Position numbers and translations under genes: made by a program
The notes under the pieces: model-generated
Database searches by the model: none
Told to the model about the DNA's origin: nothing
The model's input: the letters and a program-made list of their open reading frames with translations, nothing else
Part shown: positions 1 through 9,989 of the stretch, piece after piece
Layout: the number at the start of each line of letters is the position of its first letter
How positions within the stretch are numbered: the stretch's first letter is position 1
NCBI RefSeq assembly: GCF_004421105.1
Contig: NZ_CP038033.1
Span: 267,659-331,658, forward strand
Source of the DNA: Nitrosococcus wardiae
GTDB lineage: Bacteria; Pseudomonadota; Gammaproteobacteria; Nitrosococcales; Nitrosococcaceae
Reading direction: 5' to 3'
DNA: 64,000 bases

Positions 1-583
1 TGTAATATTCGGGAAAATCTCGAATGAGCGCCCTTGCCAAAGTCGCGATATCCCGCGTCGTCATATAATGATTTTCATGGGGTAACCCTGTACTATTGAC
101 AAAGTGGGAACCTGTCATTCCCAGCGCTTGCGCTTGTTGGTTCATCAAGGCCGCGAAAATTTCTTCCGTTCCCCCCACATATTCCGCTAGGGCCACACTG
201 GCATCATTGCCTGATTGGATGATCATTCCCTGCAGAAGGGTCTCTACAGAAACCCGGCTATCGACCTCGATAAAGGTTCGCGATCCCCCGGTACGCCAAG
301 CTTTTTCGCTAATGAGGACTTTATCTTCAAGATGGATGTTGCCACGCTTGAGCTCGGCGAATACCACATAGGCCGTCATCAACTTGGTGATACTCGCAGG
401 CTCAACCCGCTGATCGGCCTGGGTCTCAGCAAGCACTTGACCGGTTGCAAAGTCCTGAAGAATATAAGTCTTAGCACTGAGGGAGGGCGCCGCTGGAATA
501 GGCAAGGGCTGTCCCCAGACAGTCCCCCCCATGAAAAGCAAGAGAAGCCAATACCAAAAGAAAAGAGAACCAAGTGATTTCAT
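1..583 (-). CDS. dacA: D-alanyl-D-alanine carboxypeptidase (PBP5/6 family), C-terminus outside the window
   Basis: Periplasmic serine peptidase of family S11 that trims the terminal D-Ala from peptidoglycan pentapeptides. The ATG at 583 opens 194 codons that run off the left edge. Residues 1 to about 24 form a signal peptide with a hydrophobic core of W, L and F. The nucleophile motif SITK (Ser64, Lys67) and the SGN motif (Ser124 to Asn126) are both visible and correctly spaced. The KTG motif and the C-terminal amphipathic anchor expected of this family would lie beyond base 1. It is the last gene of the wall cluster, 89 bp after rlpA on the same strand, as in the enteric mrdA-mrdB-rlpA-dacA order. 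Family assignment is firm; the choice between dacA and dacC paralogues cannot be made from this half. Confidence 0.93.
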   Translation of the reverse strand, partial: MKSLGSLFFWYWLLLLFMGGTVWGQPLPIPAAPSLSAKTYILQDFATGQVLAETQADQRVEPASITKLMTAYVVFAELKRGNIHLEDKVLISEKAWRTGGSRTFIEVDSRVSVETLLQGMIIQSGNDASVALAEYVGGTEEIFAALMNQQAQALGMTGSHFVNSTGLPHENHYMTTRDIATLARALIRDFPEYY

Positions 584-672
584 TGTCTTTGTCTTAGATT
601 GCATGGGCTATAAGAAATATCCAAAGCGAGCTAGGGTAAATTCAATCGGGCTACAGCATAGCGGCAATCCAT

Positions 673-1452
673 TTAGTGAACAATGATATGATCGGGGTAA
701 CCTAACTCAGCCAGGCGCTTAGCCAAATTATCAAGCTTTTCAACATTTGCCAGAGGGCCAATACGCACCCGATAGAAAGGGACTTGCTGCGCGGGTGTTG
801 GACTGACGTTCACCCCCGTATCAAGGACTGCCTGTAGCCGCTTTTGTAATCGCTCCGCATGGCGGCGGCTCTGGAAAGCACCAATTTGGAGATAGATCTC
901 TCTCTCAGCAATCCCCCCCTTTCGGCCCGGAAGGGATCTTGGCTCAATGGAGCGTACCTCCACCAAACCCGTACCTTGCCTCGCCAAACCGAGCTTTACC
1001 GCAGCAGCATAGGAAAGATCAATGATCCGATCGGAGTGAAACGGTCCTCGATCATTGACCCGCAAAACCACCTGGCGCTGGTTACTTAGATTGGTAACGA
1101 CCACATAAGAGGGCAAGGGCAAACTACGATGGGCTGCGGTCATCCCATACATGTTGTAAATTTCGCCACTGGAAGTACGACGGCCATGGAATTTAGATCC
1201 ATACCAGGAGGCAATGCCCTTTTTCCGATAACCTCGACTACTACGAAGGGTATAGTAGCGCTGACCATTGACCTCGTAAAAAGGAGGATTACCGTACTTG
1301 CTGAGGGGCTCAAACCGGGAAAGGGGATCTAAACTATCGCCTAGTTTATCATTGGCAGGCAACTTGCTCCCGCGAGTTTCAGAAACACTGCTACAGGAAA
1401 CATTGAATAACACCACCAGAGGAAGAATGAGAGAGGGAACTACCGGCCTCAT
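673..1452 (-). CDS. rlpA: Septal-ring lipoprotein / lytic transglycosylase RlpA
   Basis: Outer-membrane lipoprotein that binds, and in several species cleaves, denuded septal glycan. The 259 residues begin with a lipoprotein signal ending in NVSC (Cys20). A double-psi beta-barrel domain follows at about 78-166, with the conserved SSGE (Glu97), TAAH (His108) and NDRGP (Asp134) elements that form the catalytic pocket in Pseudomonas RlpA. A SPOR domain closes the protein (about 186-258), starting with YLQIGAF, and would bring it to septal peptidoglycan. The start overlaps the mltB stop by four bases, so the two are very likely translationally coupled. Retention of the Asp and His residues suggests an active enzyme, unlike the enteric protein. 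Confidence 0.93.
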   Translation of the reverse strand: MRPVVPSLILPLVVLFNVSCSSVSETRGSKLPANDKLGDSLDPLSRFEPLSKYGNPPFYEVNGQRYYTLRSSRGYRKKGIASWYGSKFHGRRTSSGEIYNMYGMTAAHRSLPLPSYVVVTNLSNQRQVVLRVNDRGPFHSDRIIDLSYAAAVKLGLARQGTGLVEVRSIEPRSLPGRKGGIAEREIYLQIGAFQSRRHAERLQKRLQAVLDTGVNVSPTPAQQVPFYRVRIGPLANVEKLDNLAKRLAELGYPDHIIVH

Positions 1453-2444
1453 GAGCTACGCCCTTCCCGCTGGGCCTTGATTGCCTCGGCCAGTTGGTAA
1501 ACTGCCATAGCATAGAGAGGGCTGGGATTGTAGCGGATAATGGCATAAAAATTACGAAATCCTACCCAAAGCTCGGGACCCTCCTCCTGTTCCAGTAGGA
1601 ACAGGGAAGCCAGTTTATCTTGAGGGATCGGATCTGCCACCTCAACCCCCTCCTGGAGCAATTGCCGCAAAGGTATGGATGGTTTAAGCCCCTGCTTCAG
1701 CCAATGGCGATAGTCAACCCCATTGGCTGAAGCAGCACTGGCCACGGGTGCCTCTGCTTGCCAACCCCCTTTCCGCTTCAGGAAATTAGCAATACTGCCC
1801 ACTGCATCTTCTGGATTTTCCCAGATGTCACGCCAACCATCCTGATCAAAGTCCACGGCATAATCGCGAAAGCTGTCTGGCATAAACTGGGCAAGTCCCA
1901 TAGCCCCCGCATAGGATCCAGTAAATTGGCGCGGATCCCGGTTTTCTTCCCGCGTAAGTAATAAGAATTCCATCAATTGTTGGCGAAAAAAGCGGCTGCG
2001 CGGTGGATAACGAAAAGCCAGCGTGGCAAGGGAATCAATAACCCGGTAGCGCCCCGTAAAACGGCCATAGCGGGTCTCTACCCCCAAGATGGCCACAATG
2101 ACTTCTGGGGTTACCCCAAAGACTTCTTGCGCACGGGCAAGGCTATGTTGATTCAGCTCCCAAAATGAGACTCCCCCCTGAATGCGCTCGGGAGTAAGAA
2201 AGATACGGCGATACTCATACCAAGGCTTGCTCTTCTCCGCAGGCCGGGAAATTGCCTGAAGGATGTTCGGTTGGACTTCAACTTCAGCAAATAGTTGATT
2301 GAGCTTGGCTTTATCAAAGCCGTGTTGGATAGCCATGTCGTCGATAAAGTCATCGATACCAGGCAAATCATTATCGGCGGCAGCAACCATTAGCGGTAAA
2401 AAGGCATATACGATGACTATAAGAAAAGTGATTGTCTTTCTCAT
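1449..2444 (-). CDS. mltB: Membrane-associated lytic murein transglycosylase B
   Basis: Cleaves the beta-1,4 bond between MurNAc and GlcNAc with formation of 1,6-anhydroMurNAc, during wall turnover in the periplasm. The 331-residue protein has a cleavable signal (1-22, ending in VAAAD) with no lipobox Cys, so it looks like a soluble periplasmic form rather than the lipoprotein of E. coli. The catalytic Glu lies in GVETRYG (Glu123). The family signature SYAGAMGLAQFMP follows, and the EF-hand-like DFDQDGWRDIWE typical of MltB comes after it. It sits between rodA (20 bp) and rlpA (4-bp overlap), so it appears to be co-transcribed with the elongasome genes. Confidence 0.93.
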   Translation of the reverse strand: MRKTITFLIVIVYAFLPLMVAAADNDLPGIDDFIDDMAIQHGFDKAKLNQLFAEVEVQPNILQAISRPAEKSKPWYEYRRIFLTPERIQGGVSFWELNQHSLARAQEVFGVTPEVIVAILGVETRYGRFTGRYRVIDSLATLAFRYPPRSRFFRQQLMEFLLLTREENRDPRQFTGSYAGAMGLAQFMPDSFRDYAVDFDQDGWRDIWENPEDAVGSIANFLKRKGGWQAEAPVASAASANGVDYRHWLKQGLKPSIPLRQLLQEGVEVADPIPQDKLASLFLLEQEEGPELWVGFRNFYAIIRYNPSPLYAMAVYQLAEAIKAQREGRSS

Positions 2445-2464
2445 TGTTTATTCCGCAGCAACAT

Positions 2465-3604
2465 CTACCTGGGGATCAACCGACGGTGAGTGTGGATCGA
2501 CATCAAAATGCCGAAAGCTGAAAACAAGGTCACCATTGAGGTTCCACCATAAGAAATCAGGGGTAACGGTACCCCGACTACGGGGAGCAGACCAGTGACC
2601 ATCCCCACATTTACAAAAACATAAACAAAAAATGTCAGCGAAAGGCTACCAGCAAATAGTCGGCTAAAGCTATCCTGGGCTTGGAAAGCTATGTATAAGC
2701 CACGCGCAGCTAGCAACCAATAAAGCAGCACTAAGAGGAAGGCCCCTACCAAGCCGAATTCCTCCCCGATAACCGCAAAGATAAAGTCTGTAGATTGTTC
2801 AGGCAGAAAATCCAAATGGGCCTGACTCCCATTTAGCCACCCTTTACCATAGAGTCCGCCCGAACCGATGGCAATCTTTGATTGAATCATATGGTAGCCT
2901 GCGCCCAGTGGGTCGCTTTCAGGATTAAGAAAAGTCAGTACCCGCTGTTGCTGATAGTCGTGCATCTGATACCACAGCACCGGTACCAAGGCTAAAACAA
3001 CTCCACCAAACCCCATAATAAGACGCCAGGCGACTCCCGCCAGGAATAACACCCATAATCCAGCACAAACGATCAACAACGCCGTCCCCAGATCCGGTTG
3101 CTTAGCGATAAGTCCCGCCGGCAGGACTATCAAGAGCAATGCCAATAGCAGTTGCCACCAGCGCGGGGGTAGAGTTGTCTGAGCCAGAAAGTACGCTATC
3201 ATCATCGGCACAGCGATCTTCATGATTTCAGAGGGCTGGAAGCGAAATATGCCAACACCAAGCCAACGCTGAGCCCCCTTGCCCACATGACCATAAATCA
3301 ACACGAAAATTAACAGCCCTAAACCTAGACCATACAGCCATGGCGCCCACCGTTCAAATTGACATGGAGGAACTTGGGCTAATCCAATGAGGGCCCCTAA
3401 AGCCACCCCTAAGCGCAACAGCTGGCGTTGGAGCAAATCAATATCTTGCCCACCCGCGCTAAAAAGGACAACTAGCCCAAAGCTCGAGAGCAATATCAGT
3501 CCCAGCAGCAAGGAGGCATCCAAGTGGAGGCTGTAGAGTAAGCCGCTGTTTGGCCGCCGCCGCCGCTCCAACCATCCGGAAGAATCTATCCGCACCTGAG
3601 TCAT
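2465..3604 (-). CDS. rodA: Rod-shape SEDS peptidoglycan glycosyltransferase RodA
   Basis: Polytopic inner-membrane SEDS polymerase that makes lateral-wall glycan strands together with PBP2. The 379 residues contain about ten hydrophobic segments. The family hallmark is the stretch PEQSTDFIFAVIGEEFG before the last helices, followed by GVPLPLISYGGTSM near the C-terminus. The first 20 residues are polar and arginine-rich, as expected of a cytoplasmic N-terminus. The gene begins nine bases after the mrdA stop, so synthase and transpeptidase are co-expressed as in other rods. The ATG at 3604 is the only sensible start. Confidence 0.96.
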   Translation of the reverse strand: MTQVRIDSSGWLERRRRPNSGLLYSLHLDASLLLGLILLSSFGLVVLFSAGGQDIDLLQRQLLRLGVALGALIGLAQVPPCQFERWAPWLYGLGLGLLIFVLIYGHVGKGAQRWLGVGIFRFQPSEIMKIAVPMMIAYFLAQTTLPPRWWQLLLALLLIVLPAGLIAKQPDLGTALLIVCAGLWVLFLAGVAWRLIMGFGGVVLALVPVLWYQMHDYQQQRVLTFLNPESDPLGAGYHMIQSKIAIGSGGLYGKGWLNGSQAHLDFLPEQSTDFIFAVIGEEFGLVGAFLLVLLYWLLAARGLYIAFQAQDSFSRLFAGSLSLTFFVYVFVNVGMVTGLLPVVGVPLPLISYGGTSMVTLFSAFGILMSIHTHRRLIPR

Positions 3605-3613
3605 CTCACTGGC

Positions 3614-5455
3614 CTAGGAATCTAAGTAAACATCAATCAAGCGACGTCCAATAGGTGCAGCCACGCTGCCGCCATGGCCACCATTCTCTACGACCACTGC
3701 AACCGCAATGACAGGATCAGCAACAGGGGCATAGGCGATAAATAGGGCATGGTCCCGTAACTTCATGGGGACCTCAGCTTCTGTGTAGCGTTCGTTCTCC
3801 TTCACACTAAAAACCTGGGCCGTCCCCGTTTTACCAGCTATTTGAAAGGATAAGTCTTTGCTTATCCGACGGGCGGTCCCACGCTCACCGTGGACCGCTT
3901 CCACCATGGCCGCTTCGACCTGCTCCCAATATTTGGCTTTATTAATGCTGACGAGCTCTGCTGCCCGGGTAGGACGAAGGGTTATCTTTTCCGCCCCAGG
4001 TGCACGGCTGGCATAAACAACACCAGGGGCCCGCTTTACACCTTGTTCCGCCAATACAGCCACAATGGTGGCTAATTGCAAGGGGGTCGCCTGGATAAAG
4101 CCTTGCCCAATCCCCGTAATCACGGTTTCCCCTGGAAACCAGGGGAGTTGATGAACCTGCCGCTTCCAGTCCCTAGAAGGCAGAAGACCGGCACGTTCCC
4201 CTGGGATATCAATCTGCACCTTGCGCCCAAACCCAAAACGACCCAAATATGCATAAATACGATCGATTCCTAAAGCCACCGCCAGGTCATAAAAGTAGAC
4301 ATCACAGGATTCCGCCACCGCCTTGGCCAAATCGACGGAGCCATGCCCCCTACGACGCCAACACCGATAACGGCGGCTGTGCCCAGGAAGTTTATACCAA
4401 CCCGGGCAATAGGTAACCTTATCGGTCCTAGCTAATCCCCACTCCAGGCCAGCTAGCGCCATGAAGGGTTTCAAGGTCGACCCGGGTGGATACAAGCCCC
4501 GGAGGGCCCGGTCGTAGAGGGGGCGGTCCGGCGAGTCCCTAAGCGCAGCAAAGGACTTGTCACTTAGGCCGGTCACAAAAACATTAGGATCAAAACCAGG
4601 ACGGCTCACCATGGCCAAAACATCGCCGGTCTTCGGGTCCAGCGCCACTACCGCTCCGTTATATTCACCCAAGGCATCAATGGCAACCGCCTGTAATCGG
4701 CTATCAAGACTTAAATAGAGATCATGACCAGGAACTGGCGGCATCCGCCTGAGGATCTGGATTACCCGTCCCTGGGCGTTAACCTCCACCTGTTCAAACC
4801 CCACAGAACCATGCAAAATGGCCTCATAAGCCTTCTCTACCCCCGTCTTGCCAAGATAGCGACTACCGCGATAGTTCACAGGGTCCAGTCGTTGCAGCTC
4901 AGCCTCATTAATCCGGCCAACATACCCTACTACATGGGCAAATAATTCTTTTTGGGGATAGTACCGAATCAGTCGCGCTTCAACGGAGACCCCTGGGAAG
5001 CGGTGCCGATTGACGGCAAAGCGGGCCACCGCTTCTTCACTTAAATGGAGAGCTAAGGGCACTTTCTCAAAAGTCCCTTTTTTTTTCAGGCGCCGGCGAA
5101 AATCAGCCATCGCCTCATCTCTTAGGGGAATAAGCTCCTGCAAGGCAGCGAGGGTGCTATCCAAATTCCCCACTCGCTCTGGCACCACTTCTAGGCTAAA
5201 GGAGGGAATATTTTCGGCAAGCAATACTCCGTTACGGTCGTAAATGAGGCCCCGCCTAGGAAGCAATGGTCTTATGTCGACGCGGTTGCCATGGGAGAGC
5301 ATGGTAAAATGCTCATGGGCGTAAACTTGCAGATAGATCAATCGGGCCAATACGCCCAAAACCAAGAAAGCACTAAGCACCAGGGCAACAATGATGCGCT
5401 CTTGGAATAGCCTGTTTTCCTGGAAATGGTCTTTGATCTCAAACCAAGCCCCCAT
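3614..5455 (-). CDS. mrdA: Penicillin-binding protein 2 (elongation transpeptidase)
   Basis: Class B PBP that crosslinks the glycan made by RodA. The 613 residues have an N-terminal cytoplasmic tail, one membrane helix (about 21-45), a pedestal domain with the RRGLIYDRNG motif near 67-76, and a transpeptidase domain. The catalytic motifs are complete: STLK (Ser326, Lys329), SCD (Ser383 to Asp385) and KTGTAQ (Lys542 onward). Length matches the family. The gene lies 12 bases after mreD and directly before rodA, placing cytoskeleton and synthase genes in one transcription unit. Confidence 0.97.
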   Translation of the reverse strand: MGAWFEIKDHFQENRLFQERIIVALVLSAFLVLGVLARLIYLQVYAHEHFTMLSHGNRVDIRPLLPRRGLIYDRNGVLLAENIPSFSLEVVPERVGNLDSTLAALQELIPLRDEAMADFRRRLKKKGTFEKVPLALHLSEEAVARFAVNRHRFPGVSVEARLIRYYPQKELFAHVVGYVGRINEAELQRLDPVNYRGSRYLGKTGVEKAYEAILHGSVGFEQVEVNAQGRVIQILRRMPPVPGHDLYLSLDSRLQAVAIDALGEYNGAVVALDPKTGDVLAMVSRPGFDPNVFVTGLSDKSFAALRDSPDRPLYDRALRGLYPPGSTLKPFMALAGLEWGLARTDKVTYCPGWYKLPGHSRRYRCWRRRGHGSVDLAKAVAESCDVYFYDLAVALGIDRIYAYLGRFGFGRKVQIDIPGERAGLLPSRDWKRQVHQLPWFPGETVITGIGQGFIQATPLQLATIVAVLAEQGVKRAPGVVYASRAPGAEKITLRPTRAAELVSINKAKYWEQVEAAMVEAVHGERGTARRISKDLSFQIAGKTGTAQVFSVKENERYTEAEVPMKLRDHALFIAYAPVADPVIAVAVVVENGGHGGSVAAPIGRRLIDVYLDS

Positions 5456-5467
5456 GACAGTCCCTAA

Positions 5468-5953
5468 TTAATGAACCGCAAAACGCTGCTGAATATTGCT
5501 AAGAACGGCATATAACCAAGGCCACAGCAGCATACTTGTCACTGCGGGCATCCAGAAGCGCCAACCTCCCATAAATTGGCTATCGAGTCCACGCACCCAG
5601 GCCTCCAAAAACTGCATCAAAGCCACTAGAAACAACACATTAACCGTCTGTTGCCAAAGTGTTTGCTGACGGAGGCGACGATGCCAGCGCAGCGTAATAT
5701 AAGCGATTAAAGCTAAAGCCAGGGCATACTGGCCTAGTACCGCCCCTGTCAAGGCATCCATCAGCAGCCCAACTAACCAGGCTCTCACCACACCGATCCG
5801 TTGAGGTAAAAACAGACACCAATAAATCAATATCAATCCCACCCATTCGGGACGGAAAAAGACCGCCCAGCTAGGGAGGGGAACCAGGGTCAATATATAG
5901 GCAGCCACGAAACTAAGAATAATGACTTCACCACCGGAATGTCGTCGAGTCAT
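5468..5953 (-). CDS. mreD: Rod shape-determining membrane protein MreD
   Basis: Small polytopic inner-membrane subunit of the elongasome that binds MreC. The 161-residue sequence is almost entirely hydrophobic, with about five helices and short basic loops such as RWHRRLRQQ. The N-terminal region PLPSWAVFFRPEWVGLILIYW is typical of MreD, where the motif around RPEW is one of the few conserved ones. The start overlaps the mreC stop by four bases, which suggests coupled translation. Weak sequence conservation in this family means position between mreC and mrdA is much of the evidence. Confidence 0.93.
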   Translation of the reverse strand: MTRRHSGGEVIILSFVAAYILTLVPLPSWAVFFRPEWVGLILIYWCLFLPQRIGVVRAWLVGLLMDALTGAVLGQYALALALIAYITLRWHRRLRQQTLWQQTVNVLFLVALMQFLEAWVRGLDSQFMGGWRFWMPAVTSMLLWPWLYAVLSNIQQRFAVH

Positions 5954-6876
5954 TGGATGGCATCTGGAGCTGTGCTGTTCAGAGTAGTCGGTAATGGGGA
6001 GGTATCCGCTGCTTCCATAGTACTCTTTACCCGGGAAAGATCCCGGGTTATTTTTTCTCTGGCCTGGTGACGGGGCGCAGCAGATAAGACTAATAACGCT
6101 TCCCGGCCTTTTTCCAACTCGGCGGCAGAACTTGCGAAAACTTGCGCAAATGCTGCACTGGCCCCATGGACTACCCGGGTCACCGTTCCCACAGGATAAC
6201 CGGATGGGAAACGTCCACCCAACCCTGAAGAAACCAGCAAGTCTCCCTTACGAATATCCGCATTATGGGCGATATGCAAAAGTTGCAACCCCCCCGTGGT
6301 CCCCGTTCCAACCGCAATGGCCCGAAGACCATTGCGGTTAACTTCTACAGGTAGCGCATGGCTAGGATCAGTAATCAAAAGCGCAATACTAGACAACGGC
6401 CCTACCTGGACGACCTGTCCCATAATCCCTTTGGCATCCAACAGTGGCTGCCCTTCGAATACCCCCTGCAAATTCCCCTTATTGAGCACCACACGATGGG
6501 AAAGAACCTCTAAGTCAACCGCCAGCAATTCCGTCACTAAAACCCGATCGGGCAATCGGAAGGAGGCATCAAGCAACTCCCGAAGTCGCCGGTTTTCCCG
6601 CTCCAAAGCAGCCATTTTTTGTAATCTTGCCTCAAGTAACAGATTACGGGAACGCAGGGTCATATTCTCTTCCTGCAGCTCGGTGCGGGAAGCAAACATT
6701 TTACTCAACCACTCGCCCATGCTTGCCGGCGCATCAATAACCACCTGTAAAGGATAGGTGATCGCCAAAAGTGTAGACCGCAGGGAGGCGAGGTAATGGA
6801 GTCGCTGGTCCAACACAATGAGTGCAAGAGAGAGTATGGCGCAGATGATAAGGCGCGCGGTTAATGAAGGTCCCAC
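5950..6876 (-). CDS. mreC: Rod shape-determining protein MreC
   Basis: Bitopic periplasmic scaffold that links MreB filaments to PBP2 and RodA. The 308 residues show one N-terminal membrane helix (about 9-28) and a coiled coil rich in Glu, Arg and Leu (about 68-105). The beta-barrel core follows, with motifs such as GIMGQVVQVGP and DLLVSSGLGGRFPSGYPVG. The C-terminal 50 residues are Ser/Ala/Thr-rich and probably disordered. The start used is a GTG at 6876; no strong ribosome-binding site is visible before it. mreB lies 89 bp upstream. Confidence 0.95.
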   Translation of the reverse strand: MGPSLTARLIICAILSLALIVLDQRLHYLASLRSTLLAITYPLQVVIDAPASMGEWLSKMFASRTELQEENMTLRSRNLLLEARLQKMAALERENRRLRELLDASFRLPDRVLVTELLAVDLEVLSHRVVLNKGNLQGVFEGQPLLDAKGIMGQVVQVGPLSSIALLITDPSHALPVEVNRNGLRAIAVGTGTTGGLQLLHIAHNADIRKGDLLVSSGLGGRFPSGYPVGTVTRVVHGASAAFAQVFASSAAELEKGREALLVLSAAPRHQAREKITRDLSRVKSTMEAADTSPLPTTLNSTAPDAIQ

Positions 6877-6965
6877 AATAAATAGCGACTTATATCACTT
6901 ATAATTTAAAAGACCCGCCCAGGAGCAAAAGATGATAACGACAACGGCTTGCTCCGTATAGTGTT

Positions 6966-8030
<1,065 letters not shown>

Positions 8031-8128
8031 CTAATACTGAAAGCGCCGTACTTTAGCAATGGCAAAGCCTTTTGAGCAAGCAAGGAACTGTGTCAAAATT
8101 CTGGGTACCATTTGCAGGGAAAAAAATC

Positions 8129-8416
8129 ATGGCATTAAAAACAGCTGATGTTGAATATATTGCCCATCTCGCTCGCCTCGCTATCGACGCGGAGGCTATT
8201 CCTAATTACGTGCGCGACCTAAGTCGCATCCTTGAGTTTGTGGAGCAAATGAATAAAGTCGACACTACCGGCATCGAGCCCATGGCTCACCCCCTGGAGG
8301 CTATCCAACGACTGCGACCTGATGAAGTGATTGAAATCGATCAGCGGGAGATTTTCCAAGCGACGGCTCCCCAGGTCGAGGCAGGCGTCTACTTAGTCCC
8401 CAAAGTCATTGATTAG
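8129..8416 (+). CDS. gatC: Asp-tRNA(Asn)/Glu-tRNA(Gln) amidotransferase subunit C
   Basis: Small subunit of the GatCAB transamidase, which turns Glu-tRNA(Gln) and Asp-tRNA(Asn) into Gln- and Asn-tRNA. GatC wraps around and stabilises GatA. The ATG at 8129 gives the family's usual 95 residues and has a good ribosome-binding site (AGGGA at 8116-8120, eight bases away). An in-frame upstream start at 8072 would add 19 residues that do not resemble GatC. Typical elements are [12 protein letters not shown] near the N-terminus and PMAHPLE in the middle. gatA follows after 28 bases. Confidence 0.94.
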   Translation: MALKTADVEYIAHLARLAIDAEAIPNYVRDLSRILEFVEQMNKVDTTGIEPMAHPLEAIQRLRPDEVIEIDQREIFQATAPQVEAGVYLVPKVID

Positions 8417-8444
8417 ACTACCGCAGTTCTCTGGAAAATAACCT

Positions 8445-9896
8445 ATGCACCATAAGTCTTTAGCTGAATTGGCCAGCGCTCTAAAAGCTCGTGAAATTTC
8501 AAGTGAAGAACTCACCCAACATTATCTCAAACGTATTGAGCAATGGGATGAGAACTTAAATAGCTTTATTACGGTGTCGGCGGAAGAGGCCCTGCAGCAA
8601 GCCAAGGCTGCTGATGCCCTCTTGCAATCCGGGGAAGGCACCCCCATGACGGGCATTCCCTTAGCCCATAAAGACATTTTCTGCACGGCAGGAATAAAAA
8701 CGAGCTGCGGCTCGAAGATGCTAGACAATTTTATCGCGCCCTATGATGCTACAGTGGTTTCCCGCCTCAAAGCGACCGGTGCCGTCATGCTTGGCAAAAC
8801 CAACATGGACGAATTTGCCATGGGCTCCAGTAATGAAACCAGTTTCTATGGTCCAGTCAAGAATCCCTGGGCTCACGAGCGGGTCCCGGGCGGGTCCTCA
8901 GGAGGCTCGGCAGCAGCGGTAGCGGCAAGGCTAACCCCCGCCGCCACGGGGACGGATACGGGCGGATCTATCCGCCAACCAGCGGCTTTATGTGGCATTA
9001 CCGGACTAAAACCCACTTATGGCCGGGTTTCCCGTTACGGAATGATTGCCTTTGCCTCTAGCCTTGACCAGGGAGGACCGATGGCCTGCAGTGCTCAGGA
9101 TGTGGCTCTTCTGTTTAACGCCATGGCCGGTTTTGACCCATCGGACTCCACCTCGGTAGCCCAAGAAGTTCCTGATTACACCCTTTCCCTCGAGGAAAGT
9201 ATTGAAGGCATTAAAATTGGTCTCCCTAAGGAGTATTTCGGCGAAGGTCTCGATTCCAGTATCGCCGCAACCATCGAAACGGCTATCAAAGAATTCGAAG
9301 GCCTCGGTGCTCAATTCCGGGAAATCAGCTTACCTAATACGGAGCTGGCCGTCCCCACCTATTACGTGGTTGCTCCGGCGGAATGTTCTTCTAACCTCTC
9401 TCGCTATGATGGCGTTCGCTTTGGTTATCGCTGCCATAACCCGAAAGATCTCCTCGATCTTTATTGTCGCTCCCGGGGTGAAGGCTTTGGCCCTGAAGTG
9501 AAGCGCCGGATTTTGATAGGCACGTATGTTCTCTCAGCGGGCTATTACGATGCCTATTACCTCAAAGCCCAAAAGTTGCGGCGTCTTATCAGCGATGATT
9601 TTAAACGAGCCTTTACCGAAGTGGATGTGATTATGGGCCCCACTTCACCCACGCCGGCTTTTCAACTGGGGGAGAAAACCGACGATCCGGTTGCGATGTA
9701 CTTAGCCGATATTTACACTATCAGCGTTAACTTGGCCGGGTTGCCTGCACTCTCTATTCCAGCAGGCTTTACCCAAGGGCTGCCCGTGGGCTTGCAGATT
9801 ATTGGTAATTATTTCAGCGAGGCGCATCTTCTTAACATCGCCCATCGCTACCAACAAAGAACGGACTGGCATCGCCATACCCCTATGGGTTATTAA
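8445..9896 (+). CDS. gatA: Asp-tRNA(Asn)/Glu-tRNA(Gln) amidotransferase subunit A
   Basis: Glutaminase subunit of GatCAB that releases ammonia from glutamine for the GatB active site. The 483 residues carry the amidase-signature triad at the usual positions: Lys76 in AHKDIF, Ser151 in GGSSGG and Ser175 in [10 protein letters not shown]. Length and motifs match the family throughout. gatB, which often follows in a gatCAB operon, is not here: the next gene is a nucleotide-sugar dehydrogenase after 93 bases. GatB must therefore be encoded elsewhere if the enzyme is functional. Confidence 0.97.
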   Translation: MHHKSLAELASALKAREISSEELTQHYLKRIEQWDENLNSFITVSAEEALQQAKAADALLQSGEGTPMTGIPLAHKDIFCTAGIKTSCGSKMLDNFIAPYDATVVSRLKATGAVMLGKTNMDEFAMGSSNETSFYGPVKNPWAHERVPGGSSGGSAAAVAARLTPAATGTDTGGSIRQPAALCGITGLKPTYGRVSRYGMIAFASSLDQGGPMACSAQDVALLFNAMAGFDPSDSTSVAQEVPDYTLSLEESIEGIKIGLPKEYFGEGLDSSIAATIETAIKEFEGLGAQFREISLPNTELAVPTYYVVAPAECSSNLSRYDGVRFGYRCHNPKDLLDLYCRSRGEGFGPEVKRRILIGTYVLSAGYYDAYYLKAQKLRRLISDDFKRAFTEVDVIMGPTSPTPAFQLGEKTDDPVAMYLADIYTISVNLAGLPALSIPAGFTQGLPVGLQIIGNYFSEAHLLNIAHRYQQRTDWHRHTPMGY

Positions 9897-9989
9897 GAAT
9901 TTAACCACCCGTCCGATAGCCCGTGGGAGCGGAAGAAAGGAAGTGACCATACACGTTGCCGAACGGCTAACATAAGGGAGACGTATGCG

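Noticed and set aside
96-577. Plus-strand frames over the first 600 bases
   Set aside because: They lie opposite dacA, whose minus-strand frame carries SITK and SGN motifs and a signal peptide.
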